Position numbers and translations under genes: made by a program
Shown: positions 48,566 to 55,878 of the stretch, piece after piece
How positions within the stretch are numbered: position 1 is the stretch's first letter
Layout of the letters: each line of letters opens with the position of its first letter
Notes under the pieces: generated by a model
The model's database searches: none
Told to the model about the DNA's origin: nothing
What the model saw: only the letters and a program-made list of their open reading frames with translations
Assembly (NCBI RefSeq): GCF_035621135.1
Contig: NZ_CP141728.1
Coordinates: forward strand, 1,674,001-1,738,000
Length of the DNA: 64,000 nucleotides
Source of the DNA: Sinanaerobacter sp. ZZT-01
GTDB taxonomy: Bacteria; Bacillota; Clostridia; Peptostreptococcales; Anaerovoracaceae
Direction of reading: 5' to 3'

Positions 48566-49861
48566 ATGGATACAAAAGAAAAAGTAGTTAATATTGAAAC
48601 AACCACATTGGAACGCGTTCCAGAAAATGAGCGGAAAAGCTGGGGCGATGTTGCACTGATTCAGGCAGGTGTATACATCTGCGTACCTTCATTATTAGTA
48701 GGCGGTTTGCTGGCTAGTGGGATGTCCCTTAAAAACGCTATTATATCAGGAATACTAGGATATGTTATTTCAGTAATTGTGACTGTATTAACCGGAATAG
48801 TTGGGGTAGACCTGCATGTGCCAACCTGTGTAGTAACAAAATCTTCTTTCGGAGAAAATGGTGCGAGAATTATAATTTCAACTATTTTCGCAGTATCATG
48901 CATTGGATGGTTCGCAGTACAAAATAATGTTTGTGGGAGTGCATTTTCAAGTTTTATGGCGACTATGGGAATTGATTTTTCCAGTAAACTGGCAGCCGCA
49001 ATATGGGGCATTATTATGCTTGTCACTGCAGTTGTTGGTATTGATTCCTTAAAATGGTTGAATAAAATTTCAGTCCCGGCACTGGTCATTATAATGGGAA
49101 TCGGATGTTATATGGCAATAAAAAATTTTGGAACAAGTCAATTAAATGTAGAAGTTGAAGCGACAATGTCTATTGTTGATGGGATTGTTCTTACGGCCAG
49201 TTTTTTAGGTGTAGGAATGGCATGTGCACCAGATTTTACAAGATACCAAAAAAGCAGAGGCGGGGTATGGGCATCTTCTTTTATTGGGATTATACCACCA
49301 GGGGTAGCTTTATTGATAGTGGGAGCAATTTTGACTAAAATAGTTGGGGAAAATGATTTAAGTTTAATTATGTGTATGATTGGACTTCCCCTCCTTGGAA
49401 CAATTGTATTAATATTAGCAACATGGACAACCAATACAACAAACGCTTACACCGCAGGTATAAACATGGTGATGTTGTTTAACACAAAAGATGATAAAAG
49501 AGCCTTTGTAACCGGTATTGCGGGCATTATAGGTACCGCGCTGGCAGTGTTAGGTCTATTAGATAATGTGAGCTTCTTCTTTGATTGGCTGGGCTATCTG
49601 TTCTTGCCGACAGGGGGTGTAATGGTAGCAGATTATTGGATTATCAGAAAAGGACTCGTCCATAGATGGGGATATTGCAAAGGTTTCAATTGGGCAGGTG
49701 TTTTTAGCTGGCTTCTGGGAACCGCAGTTTCAATTTGGTGTGCGGTTAGCGGGGCAATTTTCCTTGGATTTGCAACATCAGCAATTTTGTATGCAGCGCT
49801 GTATCAGGTCTTGCCGAAAAAAGACGAATTTGATTTAGAGGGAAATCTTTTAGAAAAATAG
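48566..49861 (+). CDS. NCS1-family permease (cytosine/purine type)
   Basis: 431 residues with about 12 transmembrane segments, similar in plan to CodB. The N-terminal ERKSWGDVALIQAGVYICV is the characteristic first-helix region, and GVGMACAPDFTRYQ is conserved in the family. NCS1 proteins import cytosine, purines, allantoin, hydantoins or thiamine precursors with a cation; the substrate is not clear. AAAGGAGGCC precedes the ATG. Confidence 0.88.
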   Translation: MDTKEKVVNIETTTLERVPENERKSWGDVALIQAGVYICVPSLLVGGLLASGMSLKNAIISGILGYVISVIVTVLTGIVGVDLHVPTCVVTKSSFGENGARIIISTIFAVSCIGWFAVQNNVCGSAFSSFMATMGIDFSSKLAAAIWGIIMLVTAVVGIDSLKWLNKISVPALVIIMGIGCYMAIKNFGTSQLNVEVEATMSIVDGIVLTASFLGVGMACAPDFTRYQKSRGGVWASSFIGIIPPGVALLIVGAILTKIVGENDLSLIMCMIGLPLLGTIVLILATWTTNTTNAYTAGINMVMLFNTKDDKRAFVTGIAGIIGTALAVLGLLDNVSFFFDWLGYLFLPTGGVMVADYWIIRKGLVHRWGYCKGFNWAGVFSWLLGTAVSIWCAVSGAIFLGFATSAILYAALYQVLPKKDEFDLEGNLLEK

Positions 49862-49886
49862 AGAAGGCGGTGGGATATTTTAAAGT

Positions 49887-50003
49887 ATGTCTAGAAAAGG
49901 AAATTGTCATGATAATTCCGTAATGGAAAACTTCTTTGGAATCCTGAAACAGGAAATGTACTATGGGGTCACATCAATTATTGAGCTTGTTTTAGTATTG
50001 TAG
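49887..50003 (+). pseudogene. Remnant of an IS3-family transposase (OrfB C-terminal part)
   Basis: The frame from 49887 encodes MSRKGNCHDNSVMENFFGIL and then KQEMYYG before it runs into unrelated sequence and stops at 50003. This is the highly conserved stretch of IS3/IS150-group transposases that contains the catalytic Glu of the DDE triad (in MENFFG). Nothing of the N-terminal part, of OrfA or of terminal inverted repeats is seen nearby. It is a dead fragment left in the gap after the NCS1 gene and marks past insertion here. Confidence 0.8.
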
Positions 50004-50070
50004 AATGTAAAAGGAATTGTGGATGGAAGGTAAAAATCTGATTCATATAATTACTATTATAGTTTCTATA

Positions 50071-50107
50071 AAAAATGTTGGGGTAAAAATTACTCCAACA
50101 TTTTTTT
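50071..50107. terminator. Bidirectional terminator
   Basis: AAAAATGTTGGGGTA pairs with TACTCCAACATTTTT (one G-T pair) with a short A-rich loop. A/T runs on both sides let it act for the permease side (+) and the convergent minus-strand gene. Confidence 0.85.
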
Positions 50108-50160
50108 ATAAAATTATAGCATTAAATACGCCCCATCCGCATTCTATCGGGCAGAGCACC

Positions 50161-51192
50161 TTATTTTATCGGAGATAGCTCACGCAATTCATCATCTACG
50201 ATTTTGCCTTCTTTCATAATAAGATTATCATCCAGGTATACGGTTGAATTCAAGCAGATTCCGTCAGTATGAGATTTTGCGTCTTGTCCAATCGGAGGTG
50301 CATCCATTGGACTTACATATCCGATGCCCCATTCTGTACAGCCCCAAACTCTTTCGTCTTCTACGACGTTTCCTGTAAGCTTTGCACCAGGGTTAAAACC
50401 ATAAGCGATATGTGCCATTTTAAACATTCCTTCATCGTTAAATGAATTCAGGTACTTCTCATATTCTGCAGCTTCAGATCCACCTTCAAATTTTACAATT
50501 TTTCCCCTTTTAATAGTCAGCTCAATTGGTTGTGATGGAACCTTTCCAAATGGTGGGGTTACAGTGCCATCAAATACAATTTTTCCGTTTACTGTGCCGA
50601 ATTTTGGTACTACATTCAGCTGCCCTGTAAGCATGTGCATTCCCGGTGCAGAAGCATCACCGCAGTCGCTAGCGACGACATGATTTGGATCAAGCTCAAA
50701 TGTAACATCGGTGCCGGCGGGAGTCGTTACTCTCATTTGTTTACCAGCTTCATGCAGTTCTTTCACTCTGTTCATAAATACTTGAAGCTGAGGAGTTTCT
50801 ACATTTCCAACTGTTCTGACTAATAATTCCTTTGAAAAGTCTACAAGACACATATATCTTAGTTTAGGGTTACCTGCCATTGCTCGTTCAAACGGAGTTG
50901 AGTAAAGAAGCCATTGGTGATTAAATTCAATCCATACATCGGCTCCCATTAATGCACCTGTTAAGGCTTCTACTGGAATATCAGGGTCAGCTGCTTTTCC
51001 AACAGAAGCAGGAGTTGCAATCATAATCACCATTGGAAAACCACCAGCTTTGTACACACTGGCGGATACTGCATCTAAAAGATCCGAATCAGACATTGTA
51101 TCTGCAGTAACGACAACTGTTTCTCCTTTTTTCACTGCAAATATTTCAAATATAAGTTTATCTGCAGCATGTTGTAATTCAAATTTTAACAT
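50161..51192 (-). CDS. M29 aminopeptidase-like / NicX-like metalloprotein
   Basis: 343 residues. The N-terminal half has the family's VKKGETVVVTADTMSDSDL; the C-terminal half holds the likely metal-binding segments GTDVTFELDPN, GNVVEDERVWGCTEWGIGY and SHTDGICLNSTVYLDD. This fold is shared by thermophilic M29 aminopeptidases and by NicX-type ring-cleaving dioxygenases, so the activity cannot be assigned from sequence alone. On the minus strand AGGAGAGGTG precedes the ATG, and a TATAAT lies at 51232-51227. It is divergent from the M20 peptidase gene. Confidence 0.75.
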   Translation of the reverse strand: MLKFELQHAADKLIFEIFAVKKGETVVVTADTMSDSDLLDAVSASVYKAGGFPMVIMIATPASVGKAADPDIPVEALTGALMGADVWIEFNHQWLLYSTPFERAMAGNPKLRYMCLVDFSKELLVRTVGNVETPQLQVFMNRVKELHEAGKQMRVTTPAGTDVTFELDPNHVVASDCGDASAPGMHMLTGQLNVVPKFGTVNGKIVFDGTVTPPFGKVPSQPIELTIKRGKIVKFEGGSEAAEYEKYLNSFNDEGMFKMAHIAYGFNPGAKLTGNVVEDERVWGCTEWGIGYVSPMDAPPIGQDAKSHTDGICLNSTVYLDDNLIMKEGKIVDDELRELSPIK

Positions 51193-51363
51193 TTTTCACC
51201 TCTCCTATTCTAATTGTGTTAAAGAGATTATACATAAACGAAAAATAAGTATCATTGTAAAAAAAATAATTATAAGATGCTAAATTTAAAATTATAACAA
51301 AGCAAATGAATGAACTGTTTTATATAATTACATATAATAAATTTTAATTGAAAGGAAAAAGAA

Positions 51364-52761
51364 ATGAAGGATTTTCTGACGAATGAAAGAAATTGTATGA
51401 TATATGATTTAATCGAATTAATTAATATACCTAGCATTTTTAGTGAGAAAGCTGAGCCGGGCAGACCCTTTGGGAAGTTTGTAGGTTTGGCGCTTGAAAA
51501 GGTGATGGCTTTAGCGGAAAGTATGAATATGAATACTAAAAATTTAAATGGATATGCCGGTGAAATTACTATTGGGGATGGGGAATATATGGTAGGAATA
51601 CTGGGGCATATAGATGTAGTTGAAGCTGGAGAAGGTTGGACGAGTGAGCCATTTCATGCATTTGTGGATGAAGGGAAAATATACGGGAGAGGATCATCAG
51701 ATGATAAGGGGCCGATAATAAGTTGCCTTTATGCAATGAAATATTTAAAAGAAAACAATCTGATACCTAAAGGGACTTCTTTGCGTATGATATTGGGCAC
51801 GGATGAAGAAGAGCTTTGGAGAGGGATTCAGTATTATACCGCGCATGCAGACAGGTTGCCTGATTGCTCTATTGTTCCGGACGGATATTTTCCTGTTGTG
51901 TTTTGTGAGAAAGGGTTATTGGATTTTAATCTGGATTTTCATATAAAAGAATGTGAATCAGAAGCCAGCCTTGTGGAGTTTAGAGGCGGTGCAGGGAGAA
52001 ATGTAGTTCCTTCGGATGCTGTTTGCAATATTCAATTTTGTAATGAAAAAACTGTTCGAGATGTGTTCAGAAAGATTCCGAAAACAGAAAATATAAAGGT
52101 TGCTGTCACGGGAACACAGATGACAATTACTTCGAAAGGCAAAGCCTGTCATGCAATGGCTCCAGACGAAGGCGAAAATGCGATAAGCAGACTTATAGGA
52201 GTACTTTCACTGTTTGATGTAAAATCTGATTTTGCTGATTTTGCAGTAAGGTATAACAAATACATTGGAATGGATTACAATGGAGGTCTTTTTGGATTGG
52301 GGTTTCATGATGAGATGTCTGGCAAACTTACATTCAATATAGGAAAAATAACTTTTGATAAAGGCAAAGTTCATTTGGAAGGAAATTTAAGACATCCTGC
52401 ATCCATGCGAAAAGAAGAAATAACTGATGTAATGAAAGATACGGGCGACAAATCAAATTTTGAGTATGAGGAATATGATTATCTCGCTCCGGTATTTATT
52501 GAGGAAAAATCTCCGGTATTTGAAGCATTAATGTCCTCTTACCAAAGAATTACGGGAGATGTGACAACAAATCCTCTCGCAATCGGCGGAGCAACCTATG
52601 CAAGAGCGATACCGGGTGCGGTAGCTTTTGGGGCATTGTTTCCTCATGAAGAAGAAATGGCTCATAAGGCGAATGAATTTCTTTCAATAGACAGCTATAT
52701 GAAAATGACAGAGATTTACGCGGATGCATTAGAAAATTTATTAAAAATTAAAGGTGAATAA
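51364..52761 (+). CDS. M20-family dipeptidase (PepV/Sapep type)
   Basis: 465 residues. Metal-binding residues fit M20: His and Asp in GILGHIDVVEAGEGW, Asp in YGRGSSDDKGP, the Glu pair in LGTDEEELW, Asp in IVPDGYFP, and His in LFPHEEEMAHKANEF. The large insert domain and length match PepV-like dipeptidases and not carbamoylases or deacetylases. It likely cleaves dipeptides in the cytoplasm. AAAGGA precedes the ATG. A TATAAT lies at 51333-51338 without a good -35. Confidence 0.85.
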   Translation: MKDFLTNERNCMIYDLIELINIPSIFSEKAEPGRPFGKFVGLALEKVMALAESMNMNTKNLNGYAGEITIGDGEYMVGILGHIDVVEAGEGWTSEPFHAFVDEGKIYGRGSSDDKGPIISCLYAMKYLKENNLIPKGTSLRMILGTDEEELWRGIQYYTAHADRLPDCSIVPDGYFPVVFCEKGLLDFNLDFHIKECESEASLVEFRGGAGRNVVPSDAVCNIQFCNEKTVRDVFRKIPKTENIKVAVTGTQMTITSKGKACHAMAPDEGENAISRLIGVLSLFDVKSDFADFAVRYNKYIGMDYNGGLFGLGFHDEMSGKLTFNIGKITFDKGKVHLEGNLRHPASMRKEEITDVMKDTGDKSNFEYEEYDYLAPVFIEEKSPVFEALMSSYQRITGDVTTNPLAIGGATYARAIPGAVAFGALFPHEEEMAHKANEFLSIDSYMKMTEIYADALENLLKIKGE

Positions 52762-52762
52762 A

Positions 52763-53986
52763 ATGCAGATGAATCTATCCACAATGACTAAAGAAAATAA
52801 CTCTAACAGTTTGAACCAAAACGCTTCTTATTCTCAAACAAAGGTGAAGAAAGCACTGAGTTTTGAAACATTACTGTTTCTTATAATTTTTATAATAATT
52901 TTTGGTACTTTAGGCAGTAAAATGGGAACAGTCAATATGCTGAATACCATGATGAATACTGCATATGATTTACTGCTTAATACCGTTCTATATATTATGG
53001 CGATTGCAGTAGTAGCGGGTGCAATAGCAGGTCTTTTTACCGAATTTGGTGTTGTTGCGGCCATAAATAAAATACTATCCCCTTTAATGAAACCTTTATA
53101 TGGTTTGCCTGGTGCTAGCGTGGTGGGTGTAGTTACAACCTATCTATCCGATAATCCGGCAATTTTAACTTTGGCCGATGATGATAATTTTAGAAGATAT
53201 TTTAAGAAGTATCAGCTTCCTGCACTTACGAATATAGGAACTGCGTTTGGCATGGGGTTAATCATTACGACGTATATGATTGGTATAAAAAATCCTGAAG
53301 GTGGAAGCTTTATCTTTTCAGCTTTAATAGGAAATTTTGGCGCAATAGTGGGCAGTATCGTGAGTGCCAGGCTTATGCTTATAAAGAGCAAACGATTATT
53401 TGGTGAAGAGCAAATGGCCTCCATAAAATCTGAACCATGTGAGATCAGTATGGACGAACGAATCATCAGAGATGGCAGTACGATGGAACGATTCATGGAA
53501 GCCATGCTTGAAGGAGGGAAAAATGGAGTTTACATGGGAACGGCAATTATTCCGGGTGTGCTGATAATATGTACGATTGTCATGATGCTCACGAATGGTC
53601 CTTCTGATAATGGGATATTTACAGGTAACGCCTATGAAGGAATTCGCTTGCTGCCCTTTCTTGCTGAAAAAATGGATTTTATCTTAACACCGTTGTTTGG
53701 ATTTGCTTCACCTGAGGGAATATCTGTTCCAATTACGGCATTAGGTGCGGCAGGGGCAGCAATCGGCCTCATTCCTAGTCTGGTATCTAATGGCTTGGCA
53801 AGTGGAAATGATATTGCAGTGTTTACCGCTATGTGTATGTGCTGGAGCGGATACTTGAGTACCCATGTTGCAATGATGGATAGTTTACAATTTAGAGAAT
53901 TAACTGGACATGCCATTTTATGCCATACAGTTGGAGGCCTTTGTGCAGGGATGAGTGCTCATATCATGTACATCCTTTTTCTCTAG
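52763..53986 (+). CDS. Gate-domain membrane protein (YjiG/YjiH/SpmA-like)
   Basis: About 407 residues with 9-10 hydrophobic segments and nucleoside-recognition (Gate) domains; conserved stretches include GVVTTYLSDNPAILTLADDD and FGFASPEGISVPITALGAAG. In E. coli, YjiG and YjiH of this type are encoded beside isoaspartyl dipeptidase, so a link with peptide uptake is reasonable but unproven. ATG 52763 is chosen: AAAGGTG lies seven bases upstream. It begins one base after the M20 stop, so translation is probably coupled. Confidence 0.75.
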   Translation: MQMNLSTMTKENNSNSLNQNASYSQTKVKKALSFETLLFLIIFIIIFGTLGSKMGTVNMLNTMMNTAYDLLLNTVLYIMAIAVVAGAIAGLFTEFGVVAAINKILSPLMKPLYGLPGASVVGVVTTYLSDNPAILTLADDDNFRRYFKKYQLPALTNIGTAFGMGLIITTYMIGIKNPEGGSFIFSALIGNFGAIVGSIVSARLMLIKSKRLFGEEQMASIKSEPCEISMDERIIRDGSTMERFMEAMLEGGKNGVYMGTAIIPGVLIICTIVMMLTNGPSDNGIFTGNAYEGIRLLPFLAEKMDFILTPLFGFASPEGISVPITALGAAGAAIGLIPSLVSNGLASGNDIAVFTAMCMCWSGYLSTHVAMMDSLQFRELTGHAILCHTVGGLCAGMSAHIMYILFL

Positions 53987-54091
53987 ATAAAATCAAATAT
54001 ATAGTACATTCTTTTTAGTTATATAAAAAATATTGCAAGCATAACCTATAAAAAAGAAAAGACTTTAAGGATTTAAAATTGCAGAAAGAAA

Positions 54092-54100
54092 TGCTATAAT
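54092..54100 (+). promoter_or_regulatory. Extended -10 promoter of eutP
   Basis: TGCTATAAT: the TG-N-TATAAT form of an extended -10, about 33 bases before eutP. No good -35 box is present at 16-18 bases. Confidence 0.55.
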
Positions 54101-54132
54101 TGACCAAACAAGAGAAAAGGAAGGATCGTCTT

Positions 54133-54642
54133 ATGCAAAAGAAGGAAGTTACCTTAAAATCCTTAAAAGACAATGGACAAGAGATTCCTCGAATGATATT
54201 AGTGGGAAGGTCTCACAGCGGAAAAACAACGCTTTGCCAATATTTAACTAATCAGGAGCTTCACTATCATAAAACACAAACCGTACAATTTATTAATCAT
54301 TGTATTTTAGATACACCGGGTGAATATTTGGAGCAGAAGGGCTATTATGGTGCACTTTCTGTCACAGCAGCAGACGCTCATGTCATAGTGCTTGTGCAGG
54401 ATGCGACTGAAGACGGCACAATGTTTGCTCCCTCCTTCGGTATGATGTTCGGAGGGAAGCCGATTGTCGGAATCATAACAAAGAGTGATGCCGCAAGCAA
54501 GGAGCAAATTCAGCAAGCTGCCGATCATTTGATTCGTGCAGGTGCGAAAACCTGCTTTGTAACGAGCAGTGTGAAAGGCGTGGGATTTGAGCCTTTTCTA
54601 AAATATATAAAAAATAAAGTAAAAGAAGGACACAGTTTGTAG
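54133..54642 (+). CDS. eutP: Ethanolamine utilization protein EutP (Ras-like GTPase fold)
   Basis: About 169 residues of the EutP/PduV family. P loop GRSHSGKT (residues 25-32), switch region LDTPGEYLEQKGYYGAL and a G4-like TKSD. The role in ethanolamine metabolism is not settled. I set the start at ATG 54133, after AAGGAAGGA; an in-frame TTG at 54100 overlaps the promoter and has no site. First gene of the eut cluster. Confidence 0.9.
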   Translation: MQKKEVTLKSLKDNGQEIPRMILVGRSHSGKTTLCQYLTNQELHYHKTQTVQFINHCILDTPGEYLEQKGYYGALSVTAADAHVIVLVQDATEDGTMFAPSFGMMFGGKPIVGIITKSDAASKEQIQQAADHLIRAGAKTCFVTSSVKGVGFEPFLKYIKNKVKEGHSL

Positions 54643-54670
54643 AATATTGAGAAAATTGATCGATAGATGC

Positions 54671-54699
54671 TTGACAATAAAATTTTTTTTCTATATAAT
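54671..54699 (+). promoter_or_regulatory. Perfect consensus promoter before eutS
   Basis: TTGACA (54671-54676), exactly 17 bases, TATAAT (54694-54699). It lies just after eutP, and the predicted start near 54706 is followed directly by the ANTAR-type hairpins and terminator. Confidence 0.88.
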
Positions 54700-54717
54700 C
54701 CATACTATAAAGCAAAA

Positions 54718-54772
54718 GAGCTTGTGCGACGTAGTAAAAAGCTCGGAATGATAGTATGCGAAGTAGCATCTA
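54718..54772 (+). ncRNA. ANTAR-type dual-hairpin element in the eutS leader
   Basis: Hairpin 1 (54718-54744): GAGCTT/AAGCTC and TGC/GTA, with loop GACGTA. Hairpin 2 (54752-54772): TAG(t)ATGC/GCATCTA, with loop GAAGTA. The linker is seven bases. The 3' arm of hairpin 2 is part of the 5' arm of the terminator that follows, so forming hairpin 2 prevents termination. EutV-type ANTAR proteins are known to bind such paired hexaloop hairpins in Enterococcus. The same loops recur before eutA. Confidence 0.82.
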
Positions 54773-54813
54773 GGCAAAATACACGTTATTGTATTTGTTT
54801 AGGTGCTTTTTTT
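54765..54813 (+). terminator. Regulated terminator in the eutS leader
   Basis: An arm of about 18 bases (54765-54782, starting AGCATCTAGG) pairs with 54791-54807 (ending TTTAGGTGCT), with G-T pairs, an A bulge and an eight-base loop; seven T follow. It lies 70 bases before the eutS start and overlaps hairpin 2 of the ANTAR element. Confidence 0.88.
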
Positions 54814-54882
54814 GTAAAATGTTTGAAAAATATCCATGGTAAACAGCTCATTATCCTTAAGCAAGAAAGGAGTGTGAGGCCT

Positions 54883-55227
54883 TTGGAAGAGGTAAAACAA
54901 AGAATTATACAAGAGTTTGTTCCTGGGAAACAGGTTACGTTAGCACATGTTATTGCAAATCCTAATAAAGAGCTATACCCAAAGTTAGGAATGGTACAGG
55001 AAAAAGGTGCAATTGGAATTATGACAATCACGCCCAGTGAGGGAGCAATGATCGCAGCAGATGTCGCATCTAAGGCAGCAAATGTTTCCATTGGATTTGT
55101 CGATCGATTTAATGGAACTTTGGTTATACTAGGTGATGTTGCAGCTGTTGAGGCCGCAATCAAGGATGTTATGGTAGTTTTATGTGACAAAATGGGCTTT
55201 GCGGGAACGAATATCAGCAAAACATGA
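54883..55227 (+). CDS. eutS: Microcompartment shell protein EutS
   Basis: About 114 residues, a single BMC domain of the circularly permuted, bent-hexamer EutS type: [19 protein letters not shown] at the N-terminus and [20 protein letters not shown] in the core. The start is TTG 54883 ([12 protein letters not shown], matching the family's usual beginning), ten bases after AAAGGAG. The frame stays open upstream to 54667, but that part covers promoter, hairpins and terminator and is not coding. Confidence 0.92.
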   Translation: MEEVKQRIIQEFVPGKQVTLAHVIANPNKELYPKLGMVQEKGAIGIMTITPSEGAMIAADVASKAANVSIGFVDRFNGTLVILGDVAAVEAAIKDVMVVLCDKMGFAGTNISKT

Positions 55228-55281
55228 TTGCCACGTTGGGACTTGAAAAACACACATAATATAGCCCTTAGGAGTGATACC

Positions 55282-55863
55282 ATGAAGGAAAATGGAAGAA
55301 AAGGAATTCGGGTAATCATCGCCGAAGATGAACCCATAACTAGAATGGATTTACGTGAAATGCTCGTTACCGCAGGATACAATGTAGTCGGTGAGGCATC
55401 AGAAGGATTTGATGCAATCGAACTTTGTAAAAAAGAAAAACCAGATGTTGTCCTTTTGGATATTAAGATGCCGTTGCTGGACGGACTGTCTGCTGCAAAA
55501 GTCATTTATGAAGAAAGAAGTGCACAGACCATTTTATTATTGACGGCTTACAGTGACAGCGAATTTATAAGAAGCGCCACAGATATTGGGGTGGCCGGAT
55601 ATATGGTAAAGCCAATTGATGAAAAATCTTTAGTTCCGAATATTGAAATTGCAGTTGCAAGGAGCAGAGAAATGGCTCTGGTAAAAAAAGAATGCGAATA
55701 TATATCACAAAGACTGGAAAATAGAACGGTAATTGAAAAAGCAAAAGGGCATTTGATGGAGTCAATGCAAATATCGGAGGCAGAAGCTTACGAATATATC
55801 AAAAATTTAAGCAAAGAAAAGAAAGTCTCTATGAAGCGTATTGCAGAAATCATATTGACTTAG
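55282..55863 (+). CDS. eutV: ANTAR response regulator EutV
   Basis: About 193 residues. The receiver domain has the acidic pair in IIAEDEPITRMD, the phosphorylated Asp in VVLLDIKMP (residue 60) and the Lys in GYMVKPID. The C-terminal ANTAR domain reads VIEKAKGHLMESMQISEAEA and then YEYIKNLSKEKKVSMKRIAE. Phosphorylated by EutW, such proteins bind dual-hairpin RNA and prevent termination. Candidate targets in this window are the leaders before eutS and eutA. ATG 55282 follows TTAGGAG. Confidence 0.94.
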   Translation: MKENGRKGIRVIIAEDEPITRMDLREMLVTAGYNVVGEASEGFDAIELCKKEKPDVVLLDIKMPLLDGLSAAKVIYEERSAQTILLLTAYSDSEFIRSATDIGVAGYMVKPIDEKSLVPNIEIAVARSREMALVKKECEYISQRLENRTVIEKAKGHLMESMQISEAEAYEYIKNLSKEKKVSMKRIAEIILT

Positions 55864-55878
55864 AAGGATTGTGATAGT

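Noticed and set aside
53987-54132. Cobalamin riboswitch before the eut genes
   Set aside because: Adenosylcobalamin-dependent eut operons sometimes have one, but I found no B12-box-like conserved core in this or any other eut gap of the window.
54708-54723. AAGC/GCTT hairpin with loop AAAAGA as hairpin 1 of the eutS element
   Set aside because: Its loop does not match the eutA leader, while the GACGTA hairpin just downstream matches exactly and has better spacing to hairpin 2.
54667-54882. N-terminal extension of EutS by 72 residues
   Set aside because: The extra codons cover the promoter -35/-10, hairpins and terminator, and are absent from EutS proteins; the family start coincides with the TTG at 54883.
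54786-55505. 239-codon minus-strand frame over eutS and eutV
   Set aside because: It is a shadow of two recognised genes and would cross the eutS terminator and leader.
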